Of a stretch of 64,000 nt of DNA, positions 40,677 to 48,999 are shown piece after piece. The stretch is from JAFGHJ01 sp964525555 (GTDB taxonomy: Bacteria > Hydrothermota > UBA3072): the NCBI GenBank assembly GCA_964525555.1, contig CAZGHN010000008.1, positions 1 to 64,000 of the forward strand, in the 5' to 3' direction. The notes beneath the pieces were generated by a model. It saw nothing but the letters and a program-made list of their open reading frames with translations, was not told the DNA's origin and did not search any database. Each line of letters opens with the position of its first letter. Within the stretch, counting starts at the first letter, position 1. A program made the translations under genes and the position numbers.

Positions 40677-41939
40677 TTACTTAAAGATAATTTCTATCTT
40701 TTTATCTTTTTTCCTGAGCGTCACTTTCTTAGTCTCTTGCCCAGAAGTAATTAAATAATCGCCGTAAAACGCCCGGGTCTTAAATATCCCTTTATTATCG
40801 GCTACCCCGGACTTTTTAGTCCACCATTTATTAAAAACAAGGCCTCGATAAGCAAGCGCCTGCAACGACGGAGTCCAGTCTTTCTTCCACATAGCCGATT
40901 CCGGTACCCAGTGACCAACTTCCCAGAAACCCCACATAATAATTGCTTCAACACTTGGATGAGCAAAACAGAGGCGGAAGAACCTGGTTAGTTCTTCTGC
41001 CTTACCTTCTTCTGTATCTGCGGAAACAAGGCATTCGGTAATTTTAATAGGAAGACCGAATTTTGATAATTCGTCGAGAGTTCTTTGAACGTGTTCGGAT
41101 GTTGTAGTAGCCTTGGATGTCGAATTATTTTCCCTTGAAGTTACAAAATGCGACTGACATCCGAGTCCATCTATCGGAACGCCATTTGCGATAAGATTCT
41201 CAATTTGAGTTATGTAAGAACTTTTATTAAAACCATTTTCGACAAGAACACCGTAATCATTCACATATAATTTCACGTTAGGATTGGCTGCTTTAACAAC
41301 CCAGGCCATCTCGTTTACGATACCGTACCCCAAACGGCGGCGGAAAAAATCACCATTTATCATTTCATTATTAAGGTCAAACTCAGTGATTCTACCTTTA
41401 AAATGTTTCGCAACGCTGGTTGCACGACTTACAACCGCAGCACGAAGTTCATCATTATTAAGCTCCCTCAACCAGGGCATAATGTATTTATCTTTTGCCC
41501 AGAACACGCAATGTCCTCGCATAGGAATATTACGTTCCTCACAGAGTTCATATATTCTATCCGCCAGATAATAATTGACCTTTTTATACTCTACTTCGGT
41601 ATCATACCATTTTAGAGCATTTTCATGTACCGCGTAGTTGAAATTTTCTTCCAGGATCTTAAGAAACATTTTTCTATCCTTATCCGACATAGGCGTACCG
41701 GATTTTTCAGCTAAATTATCAGTAATCGCAGTACCGAATAAGAATTCATGGCGTACCTGTTCGATTTTAACGTCCGCACCCGGCTTTGCCTTTACGACAA
41801 TATCACCCATCCTGATTTCTGCTATACGTGCGTCTATTGCTTCTGGGGCAATCTTTGCCGCAATATCATCCTCCGCAAAACATACGTTAGCTATAAGAGT
41901 GCAAACGCCTATAATTAAAAACATTAAATTTATCTTCAT
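40677..41939 (-). CDS. GH10 endo-beta-1,4-xylanase
   Basis: A 420-residue secreted retaining xylanase. Signal peptide ends at about 22 (CFAED). The GH10 barrel is complete: FLFGTAI, HENALKWYDTE (105-115), RGHCVFWAKD, acid/base E192 in FDLNNEMI, LYVNDYG, CQSHF and nucleophile E302 in KITECLVS, then MWGFWEVGHWVPES. It cuts internal bonds of xylan, feeding GH30 and GH8 products. GGGAGG precedes the ATG. It is first in a three-gene operon; the short gap to purH holds a TATAAT (41954-41959, minus strand) but no good -35. Confidence 0.94.
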   Translation of the reverse strand: MKINLMFLIIGVCTLIANVCFAEDDIAAKIAPEAIDARIAEIRMGDIVVKAKPGADVKIEQVRHEFLFGTAITDNLAEKSGTPMSDKDRKMFLKILEENFNYAVHENALKWYDTEVEYKKVNYYLADRIYELCEERNIPMRGHCVFWAKDKYIMPWLRELNNDELRAAVVSRATSVAKHFKGRITEFDLNNEMINGDFFRRRLGYGIVNEMAWVVKAANPNVKLYVNDYGVLVENGFNKSSYITQIENLIANGVPIDGLGCQSHFVTSRENNSTSKATTTSEHVQRTLDELSKFGLPIKITECLVSADTEEGKAEELTRFFRLCFAHPSVEAIIMWGFWEVGHWVPESAMWKKDWTPSLQALAYRGLVFNKWWTKKSGVADNKGIFKTRAFYGDYLITSGQETKKVTLRKKDKKIEIIFK

Positions 41940-42010
41940 AATGGACCTCCCTTATTATAAAAAAACAAAGTAAAACTCTGTGTTCTCTGTGTGTTTTTTT
42001 ATTCAAAATC

Positions 42011-43576
42011 CTAATGTCTGAAGTGTCTGTGTCCTGTAAATAAAAGGGCAATATTGTGCTCGTTCGCAGCTTCGATTACATCTTGATCCCTCACAGAACC
42101 CCCCGGCTCGACCATAGCGGTCACACCAGCCTCTTTTGCTTTATCGACCGAATCTCTAAACGGGAAAAATGCATCGGAAGCCAGAACAGAACCTTCTGTT
42201 TCATGACCGTGTTTTTTTGCCTTAAGGATTGAAATCTCCGTTGAATCAACCCTGGAAGGCTGTCCTGTCCCTATACCTATCGTTTGAAGATTCTTACATA
42301 GAATAATTGCATTCGATTTAACCCATTTTACCACTTTCCAGGCAAATTCTAAATCTTCCAATTCCTCCTGAGTCGGCTGTCTTTTACTGACAACATCCCA
42401 CCCATTTGGATTTTCCATAGCGGAATCGCTCTCCTGCATCAAAACTCCTCCGATTATAGGATAACATTTCATATAATCAAGCGGAGAAAACAACCCGGCT
42501 TTAGCCTGTAAAACTCGTAGATTTTTCTTTTCTTTTAGTTTAGCAAGAGCCTCATCAGTATAATCCGGAGCTATTATAACTTCAAAAAACGACTCATTAA
42601 CAGCACTTGCTGTATCCAGATCGATTTCTCTGTTTGAAGAGATAATTCCTCCATAAGCGGAAAGAGGATCACAGCTTTGAGCTTTTTTAAATGCTTCCAG
42701 AACATTATCTGCTATACCTACACCACAGGGAGCAGCGTGTTTAATAACAGCCACACATGTTTTATCGAATTCCGCTACAACACCAAGAGCTCCGTCTGTA
42801 TCCATCCAGTTGTTATAAGACATGGGTTTTCCCCATAGCTGTTTTGCATCCACAAGACTTAATTTTTCATCCGTAAATCTATATACCGAACTCTTCTGAT
42901 GGGGATTTTCGCCGTAACGAAGATCCATTATCTTTTTGCAATCAAGAGATAAGAAATCGGGAAATTTTTCTTTTTCTTCCCCAAGTGATTTTAAATAATA
43001 ATCCGCTATCATTTTATTATAAAAATAAAGCTGCTGAAAAGCCTTCGCTGCCTGTCTTTTCCTGTAATCCAGTGGAATTATTCCCTTACCGTCTATAAAT
43101 TTTTTGATAAAAACCTCATAATCAGAAGGCTCAGATAAAACCAGACAATTCTTATAATTCTTGGCCGCCGCACGAATTAAAGAAGCCCCTCCGATATCGA
43201 TTAATTCAATCATTTCATCATCGGATAAGTTCTTTTCCAATCCTGATTTAAAAGGATAAAGATTAACAACAACAAGATCTATAGGATCAAGTTTCAGGTC
43301 TTTCAACTGTTCAAGATGTCCCTTTTTATCTCTGTTAACAAGAATAGATGCAAAAATCTCAGGCTGTAATGTCTTAACCCTGCCATCGAGCAATTCGGGA
43401 CTCGAAGCTATATCTTCGACTTTAGTAGCCTTAATCCCTTCTTCTGCCAATTTCGCGTGTGTTCCGGAAGTTGAAATAATATTTACCCCTTGCTTATCCA
43501 ACTCAAGTGCAAGTTCGACCATACCTTCCTTATTATAAACAGATATAAGCGCGTTCTTAATTTTCAACTCTTTCAT
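42011..43576 (-). CDS. purH: Bifunctional AICAR transformylase/IMP cyclohydrolase
   Basis: A 521-residue enzyme catalysing the last two steps of purine biosynthesis. The N-terminal IMP cyclohydrolase/MGS-like domain shows ISTSGTHAKL, DGRVKTLQPEI and NLYPF; the AICAR transformylase domain shows RYGENPHQ, NNWMDTDGAL, the KHAAPCGVG catalytic block, and the closing TGHRHFRH. Length is standard. Its start overlaps the stop of the merR-type gene by four bases, so it is translated coupled to it. The unusual order gpsA-merR-purH is noted, but each gene looks intact. Confidence 0.97.
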   Translation of the reverse strand: MKELKIKNALISVYNKEGMVELALELDKQGVNIISTSGTHAKLAEEGIKATKVEDIASSPELLDGRVKTLQPEIFASILVNRDKKGHLEQLKDLKLDPIDLVVVNLYPFKSGLEKNLSDDEMIELIDIGGASLIRAAAKNYKNCLVLSEPSDYEVFIKKFIDGKGIIPLDYRKRQAAKAFQQLYFYNKMIADYYLKSLGEEKEKFPDFLSLDCKKIMDLRYGENPHQKSSVYRFTDEKLSLVDAKQLWGKPMSYNNWMDTDGALGVVAEFDKTCVAVIKHAAPCGVGIADNVLEAFKKAQSCDPLSAYGGIISSNREIDLDTASAVNESFFEVIIAPDYTDEALAKLKEKKNLRVLQAKAGLFSPLDYMKCYPIIGGVLMQESDSAMENPNGWDVVSKRQPTQEELEDLEFAWKVVKWVKSNAIILCKNLQTIGIGTGQPSRVDSTEISILKAKKHGHETEGSVLASDAFFPFRDSVDKAKEAGVTAMVEPGGSVRDQDVIEAANEHNIALLFTGHRHFRH

Positions 43577-43857
43577 TCGAGAACTCTCTTTACCTCTTCC
43601 AGTCTTCCTATCAAATCCAATTCCTCGGTTTTTCCACTCATATGTTCCTTTGCCCCTTCTATGGAAAACTTACGCTCTCTCAACAGATACTTTATTTTTT
43701 CCAACAATTCAATATCATCATCGGAATACAATCTCTTACCACCGCTGCTTCTTCTCGGCCTTAAATCCTTAAACTCTCCTTCCCAGAACCTCAAAGTTGA
43801 CTCGTTCTCCTTCAAGAGATCAGAGACCTCTTTAATTGTATAGAACATTTTCTTCAT
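43573..43857 (-). CDS. MerR-family regulator (short)
   Basis: A 94-residue MerR-type DNA-binding protein. The helix-turn-helix and wing read YTIKEVSDLLKENESTLRFWEGEF and SGGKRLYSDDDIELLEKI, followed by one helix (LLRERKFSIEGAKEHM). It lacks a metal-binding tail, so the effector is unknown. Such short MerR proteins are often found beside gpsA in diverse bacteria. It overlaps gpsA and purH by four bases on each side, forming a three-gene operon. Confidence 0.9.
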   Translation of the reverse strand: MKKMFYTIKEVSDLLKENESTLRFWEGEFKDLRPRRSSGGKRLYSDDDIELLEKIKYLLRERKFSIEGAKEHMSGKTEELDLIGRLEEVKRVLE

Positions 43858-44864
43858 TTTTCCATCTCCCTTTTTAATTCTCTTTGCATTAAATCCTTCA
43901 TTGAATCAAAAGGATCTTTATTCTCATACAATACAGCATAAATTTCCCGTGCTACAGGCATGCTCATATTATACTCACGCGAAAGCTTATAAATCGACTC
44001 GGTTGTTCTTACTCCTTCAGCAACTTCTACCATTTCTGCAAGTATCTCATCCAACTTTCTACCTTCACCCAACTCCTCACCAACGGTTCTGTTCCTCGAA
44101 TAGGCGGAAAAGGAAGTAACGATCAAGTCTCCGAAACCAGATAAGCCCGCGAAAGTTTCACTCTTTCCACCCATCTTCTCTCCAAGCAGAGCAAGCTCTG
44201 CCATCGATCTTGTTATAAGAGCAGCCTTCGCGTTCATCCCAAGTCCCATACCATCACATATACCCGACGCAATAGCGTAAACATTCTTAAAAGCTCCCCC
44301 AAGCTCAACACCCACAATATCAGTTGATGTATAAACCCTAATTTTATCGCTCGAGAGTAATCCCTGAACAACCTCAGCTCTACCCATATCGTTAGATGCC
44401 GCAACAAGCGAAGTGGGAATTCCTTTCACGACCTCTCTCGCAATAGAAGGACCGGAAACAGCCACAACTTTTCCTTTCTGAGACGGAATTTCTTCCTCTA
44501 TTAATTCGGAGGCTCTCTGCAGGGTATCCGGATCCACACCCTTAGTAAAACTCACAACAATCTTATCTGTATTTATATGCTTACTAAAAACATTTGAATT
44601 TTTCCTTAAAATATGACTGGGTAAAACAAAAAAAATAAAGGTTGATTTATCTGTAAGCTCTTCAGGGTCATCTGTTATAGATATATCTTCTGAAATCTTA
44701 AAACCAGGCAAAAATTCTTTATTTTCTCTGTATTTGTTCAAGGCTAGTACTCTTTTTTTGACCGGTTCAAAAAGTGTAACTTTCGCTCCTTCTCTATTAA
44801 GACATAAAGCAAGGGTTGTACCCCAATTTCCGGCACCTACAATTCCTACATTAGAATATTCCAT
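43854..44864 (-). CDS. gpsA: Glycerol-3-phosphate dehydrogenase [NAD(P)+]
   Basis: A 336-residue cytoplasmic enzyme making sn-glycerol 3-phosphate for phospholipids from dihydroxyacetone phosphate. The Rossmann motif GAGNWGTTLA is at residues 10-19; VSFTKGVDP and VSGPSIAREV follow, and the catalytic lysine lies in GAFKNVYAIASGICDG, with SRNRTVG near the C-terminal domain. Length is standard. It heads the operon with the MerR gene and purH. TTGACT (44899-44904, minus strand) may be its -35; the -10 is unclear. Confidence 0.96.
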   Translation of the reverse strand: MEYSNVGIVGAGNWGTTLALCLNREGAKVTLFEPVKKRVLALNKYRENKEFLPGFKISEDISITDDPEELTDKSTFIFFVLPSHILRKNSNVFSKHINTDKIVVSFTKGVDPDTLQRASELIEEEIPSQKGKVVAVSGPSIAREVVKGIPTSLVAASNDMGRAEVVQGLLSSDKIRVYTSTDIVGVELGGAFKNVYAIASGICDGMGLGMNAKAALITRSMAELALLGEKMGGKSETFAGLSGFGDLIVTSFSAYSRNRTVGEELGEGRKLDEILAEMVEVAEGVRTTESIYKLSREYNMSMPVAREIYAVLYENKDPFDSMKDLMQRELKREMEK

Positions 44865-44958
44865 AAACCACTTTTGAAATTAATAATTATCCAACAGAAG
44901 TCAAGGGAAAAGCCAACTAACCTTAAACTCGATTTCAGGCAGAACATTAATTAGGTTG

Positions 44959-46533
44959 CTAAGAACCTCCAAAATATTCGGGGTTAAACAACGTATCTTT
45001 TTCAATTAAATAAATATTGTGAAACTGTAAACCGTTATTCAGTCTTTCACTTTTAAGCTCAGGATATTTTAAGTCAAACCATTCTGAAAATCTAATCGGA
45101 AATATTGTGATCAAATAAAATCTATCGCCTTTTCCAAATAAAGATTCGAATGCAAGTCTACGAGCCTTTTTCGTATACATAATTCCAAATTTATCAAGAT
45201 ATGCGGGCATTGCCTCTATGTCACATCCATATAAAATAACAGGCACCTCTGGGTCTCTGTACGTATTAAAATCTTGAAGTAATTTCCTTGGCTTATAATC
45301 CGAAAGATAATAATAATAGTACAGACTTTGCGTTCTTCTTCCCTTTACTATATCCTCCTTGATCATCGAATCGACACTGCCAAGCTGCATTGCAAAAACT
45401 ACATAAGAGTAAACTATAATACCCGGGATTATATACACTTTCTTATTCTCTAATTTTTTATGAAGTAAAGCAAAATAAACAAGTACACCCAACCCTATCG
45501 AAAAAATCGGAAGAAGATTAAAAAATATTCTGTCAAATGCCCTATCACCCCTGACAAATGAAAAGATAAAAGGCAAAATAAACACACACAAAAGAACCTT
45601 TGAGTTTTCTATTAACTTAGCGAATTTTTCTTTCCAAAATTTAATCCCCTTATAATTTACAATCAAACCGATTAAGATTAACGCAATTATTAAATACTTC
45701 CCGGAAACAAAATAAGCGATTACTTTGGGAAATACTTCAAAAAGTATTTCCGTGTTGAATAAACCCTGTGACTCCACGAATTTATTACCTACTAAACCTT
45801 TCCAAACAGGTATATAAAGAATCACTGCTATTATTGTACCAGCCACCATTGCTACCATCATATATAAATACTCTTTTTTATGCTTTTGTAAAAACTTAAT
45901 TAAATACATTATACCAAATGCTAAAATCAGATAAAGATTTAAAGGGATGGTGTAAAGTAAAAGTGTAACAATAATTCCGATACCGAATAACTTACCCGGA
46001 GTGGGTTTGGTTTCATATGCAAAAATAAAATATACAAGCATTACGGCAAACATCACGCTTAAAATATATCCCCTTATTTGCAATGCAAAATTATACAATG
46101 GAATAGATGTAACAAATATCATCAAACTAAACCATGCAATTTCTCGATTGAAGAACTTAAGTCCGATTAGGTAAACAAACCCAATAGCTACTAAAGTATA
46201 GAAAAAGTGTAACAAACGAATTTTATAGGGTGAATCCATGAGGGCAAACAAATTTTGAACACCAAGGGCTTTAAGATAAATATTGTTAATTAAATTATGG
46301 AAAAGATGATTATTTGGTATATGATAATCGGAAAGTGTAGTTCCAATTGAAGTAAAAACGAAATTTTTTAGAGTAACCACTTCATCATACCAGAAATCTA
46401 CATTAATAATCCTTAAAAGCGAAACAAGAAAAGGTAACGAAATCAACAGTCCGACTAAAATTAAAAATATTATAGAATTTCGTTTCTTTTTTCGTATCTC
46501 TTCGGTATCTTTTCCTTCTTTTGGCAAAATCAC
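44959..46533 (-). CDS. GT-C glycosyltransferase-like membrane protein (GT39/ArnT type)
   Basis: A 524-residue polytopic protein with about ten membrane segments. The first extracytoplasmic loop after helix one has NVDFWYDEVVTL, matching the acidic DE motif of GT-C glycosyltransferases that use polyprenyl-phosphate sugars, and YIPNNHLFHNLIN follows as in ArnT/PMT relatives. The C-terminus is soluble. It would glycosylate a lipid or protein on the outer face of the inner membrane; acceptor unknown. The start is uncertain: a GTG (46533) lies three bases after GGAGG, and a TTG two codons on is better spaced. It is divergent from the GT2 gene. Confidence 0.82.
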   Translation of the reverse strand: MILPKEGKDTEEIRKKKRNSIIFLILVGLLISLPFLVSLLRIINVDFWYDEVVTLKNFVFTSIGTTLSDYHIPNNHLFHNLINNIYLKALGVQNLFALMDSPYKIRLLHFFYTLVAIGFVYLIGLKFFNREIAWFSLMIFVTSIPLYNFALQIRGYILSVMFAVMLVYFIFAYETKPTPGKLFGIGIIVTLLLYTIPLNLYLILAFGIMYLIKFLQKHKKEYLYMMVAMVAGTIIAVILYIPVWKGLVGNKFVESQGLFNTEILFEVFPKVIAYFVSGKYLIIALILIGLIVNYKGIKFWKEKFAKLIENSKVLLCVFILPFIFSFVRGDRAFDRIFFNLLPIFSIGLGVLVYFALLHKKLENKKVYIIPGIIVYSYVVFAMQLGSVDSMIKEDIVKGRRTQSLYYYYYLSDYKPRKLLQDFNTYRDPEVPVILYGCDIEAMPAYLDKFGIMYTKKARRLAFESLFGKGDRFYLITIFPIRFSEWFDLKYPELKSERLNNGLQFHNIYLIEKDTLFNPEYFGGS

Positions 46534-46567
46534 ATACCTCCAAACTTATTTTCCTTTAATTCTTAAA

Positions 46568-46595
46568 AAAATATATACTTTCACAGGTTTGTCAA
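46568..46595 (-). promoter_or_regulatory. Possible sigma-70 promoter
   Basis: Minus-strand TTGACA (46590-46595) and TATTTT (46568-46573), 16 bases apart, upstream of the GT-C gene. Confidence 0.55.
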
Positions 46596-46633
46596 CTCAC
46601 ATATCTTCTAAGGAAATCATAAATTTGACCACC

Positions 46634-46661
46634 TTGACTAAAAATCAAATTCATTTATATT
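46634..46661 (+). promoter_or_regulatory. Sigma-70 promoter
   Basis: TTGACT (46634-46639) and TATATT (46656-46661), 16 bases apart, upstream of the GT2 gene; the same pair of hexamers and spacing recurs at 54370-54397. Confidence 0.75.
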
Positions 46662-46708
46662 AGAAACCACATGACACGAAAAAATATATATTATTAAGAG
46701 GGATAAAT

Positions 46709-47401
46709 TTGAAATTAACAGTAGTGATACCAGTTTATAACGAAAAAGATACCATAAAAAAAGTCATTGAAAAAGTTAAACAAGCTGATGTTAAAAAAGA
46801 GATAATTATTGTAAATGACGGTTCAAATGATGGTACAAAAGAAGTTTTGAACAATTTAGCGAAAGAGAAAAAACACCATATAAAACTCGTACACCTAAGA
46901 AAAAATATGGGAAAAGGACAGGCAATAAAGAAGGGATTTTCTCTTGCACAGGGTGATTACGTGATAATTCAGGATGCAGATCTCGAATATGATCCGAAGG
47001 AATACCCAAAATTGCTCAAACCTTTATTAAAAAAAGAGGCAGATGTCGTATTCGGTTCAAGACTTCTCACTAAAGTCAACAAAGGAGACTGGCTATTCTA
47101 TATCGGAAGGATTTCAATTACCTGGGTAGTGAACATCCTATTCAAAAGTAAACTAACAGACGCTTACACATGCTATAAAGTACTACCCTGTGCTTTCGCT
47201 AAGGATATCAATATTATTTCTAACGGTTTTGAATTGGAAGCCGAACTAACTGCAAAAACTCTTTTATCTGGTAAAACAATAAAAGAAATACCTATAAGCT
47301 ATAATCCACGCTCAACGAAGGAAGGCAAAAAGATCTCATGGAAAGACTGGTTTCGCGGCATAAAAATGTTAATCGTTTTGAGATTGAGAAACAAATGTTA
47401 A
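46709..47401 (+). CDS. GT2 glycosyltransferase, dolichyl-phosphate-sugar synthase type
   Basis: A 230-residue cytoplasmic-face family 2 transferase. The GT-A fold is clear: VVIPVYNEKDTI at 4-15, EIIIVNDGSNDGT, LRKNMGKGQAIKKGF, and the metal motif DADLEYDP. It resembles DPM1-like enzymes that load a sugar onto polyprenyl phosphate, the donor for GT-C proteins such as those encoded on both sides. Start is TTG at 46709 with GAGGGA upstream. The next gene begins inside its last codons (7-base overlap). Confidence 0.9.
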   Translation: MKLTVVIPVYNEKDTIKKVIEKVKQADVKKEIIIVNDGSNDGTKEVLNNLAKEKKHHIKLVHLRKNMGKGQAIKKGFSLAQGDYVIIQDADLEYDPKEYPKLLKPLLKKEADVVFGSRLLTKVNKGDWLFYIGRISITWVVNILFKSKLTDAYTCYKVLPCAFAKDINIISNGFELEAELTAKTLLSGKTIKEIPISYNPRSTKEGKKISWKDWFRGIKMLIVLRLRNKC

Positions 47402-48975
47402 AATTAAAAAAAGAATTTTTACCAATAATTATAATATCTCTTTCGATTTGTATCGCTTTATGCGCATTTTCTTTAATACCTTTTACAGGCGGAGATAATT
47501 TTGCTTATTTTTCTATTTCCCGGGCAATTGCACAAGGCAAAGGATATACCGAGTTATGGAATCCAAATTTATCTTTACATACTCAATACCCACCTATCTT
47601 TCCAATCCTGCTATTACCCGCCGCCTTTTTCAATTCTTACTCATTAGCCAAAATAATTGTTTTCCTATGTTACGTGTTTTCGCTCTTCTTTTCGTATCGT
47701 TTATTTAAAGAGTTAGATGCCTCAAAATCCAACGATACAACCTTACTCGCTCTTTTATTTTTTGCCTTTACTCCTGTACTGCTTGAATACAGCAGCTGGG
47801 TTCTTTCTGAAGTTCCTTATATCCTCGTCTCAATTTTATCAATATATTTTTGGAGTAAAAATAGATACAACCTCTCTTTATTTTTTGCGATTTTGACTTT
47901 TCTTACAAGAACAGCAGGTATTACATTACTGATCACTGTAAGTTTTTTCTATCTTTTGAAATTCAAAGAAGAAAAAAAGAAAATCATTATGCCTTTACTT
48001 TCTTTATCATCTGTCCTTTTATGGTTGACATACACTCATATATTCAAAGATTCTTCTCAGCAATCTTACTTACAGCAACTATTATTTAAGAACCCTTATA
48101 ATCCAGCTTTAGGAAATATAAATATACTTGATTTATTGACCAGGGTATTTCAAAATATTTGGGCAATACCTCTTAAAGTGCTTAATCAAATATTCTGGGG
48201 AGAAGTTAAGGGCACTATTTTTCCCTTATTGATTGGAATTTTATTTCTCGGATTAATTATTATAGGAATATGCGGGAATACGATTTTTCCCGAAAAAACA
48301 AAGAAAGATATAAAGAAAAAATCCACAAAATTTTCAACAATAAATCTCATCAAGATTTACTTACTCTTATATCTATTAACAGTCTGGACCTGGCCAATTG
48401 TATGGTCTGCCGATAAAAGATTTTATTTACCAATATTACCTTTAATTGCTTTCTGGCTGGGAAAAGGTGTGACGGAAATCGTTAAAAAACTCCCTGAAAA
48501 TTCTGCAAAAAAATTTCTTATTTTCATCATACCGGGTATATTGGCAATACACTGTATTTTTATATCCCTTACAGGCTCAGCTAAAATATGGGAAGACAAT
48601 AAAAAGTGGCTCAAACACAGAATTCTACCAAAAGAAACTTTTTATCTCCAATCTTACATAAACGTAGCAAAATGGATATCAAATGAAAAGATATCCGAAA
48701 ATTCCGTTTTTATTGCCAGAAAACCACAGGCGTTTTACCATTATACTGGTTTTCCTGCCGCCAGAGTTCCCAGGACACAATATCCTCAAGACTTAAAAAA
48801 TATTATAGAAACCAATAAAATTAACTATATAACAGTCTCCGCTTTCTTCAACTCAAAATTTATCCTTTTAAGTGGAATGGATGCACTTAAAGATGAATAT
48901 GAATTCACTCCTGTTTATATAGATGCCGATAAAACAGTAGCTGTATTCAAATGTAACACAAAACTAACCAAATAA
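47395..48975 (+). CDS. GT-C-like membrane glycosyltransferase
   Basis: A 526-residue polytopic protein, about eleven membrane segments. After the first helix, PFTGGDNFAYFSISRAIAQGKGY is the position of the GT-C acidic motif; the rest matches the general ArnT/GT39-GT83 layout with a soluble C-terminal part. It probably uses the polyprenyl-phosphate sugar made by the GT2 product encoded directly upstream. I take the ATG at 47395, overlapping the GT2 stop; an in-frame ATG 57 bases earlier lies in the GT2 gene and adds only charged residues. Acceptor unknown. Confidence 0.8.
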   Translation: MLKLKKEFLPIIIISLSICIALCAFSLIPFTGGDNFAYFSISRAIAQGKGYTELWNPNLSLHTQYPPIFPILLLPAAFFNSYSLAKIIVFLCYVFSLFFSYRLFKELDASKSNDTTLLALLFFAFTPVLLEYSSWVLSEVPYILVSILSIYFWSKNRYNLSLFFAILTFLTRTAGITLLITVSFFYLLKFKEEKKKIIMPLLSLSSVLLWLTYTHIFKDSSQQSYLQQLLFKNPYNPALGNINILDLLTRVFQNIWAIPLKVLNQIFWGEVKGTIFPLLIGILFLGLIIIGICGNTIFPEKTKKDIKKKSTKFSTINLIKIYLLLYLLTVWTWPIVWSADKRFYLPILPLIAFWLGKGVTEIVKKLPENSAKKFLIFIIPGILAIHCIFISLTGSAKIWEDNKKWLKHRILPKETFYLQSYINVAKWISNEKISENSVFIARKPQAFYHYTGFPAARVPRTQYPQDLKNIIETNKINYITVSAFFNSKFILLSGMDALKDEYEFTPVYIDADKTVAVFKCNTKLTK

Positions 48976-48999
48976 GAAAATCCTTGGGGAGGAATTAAA

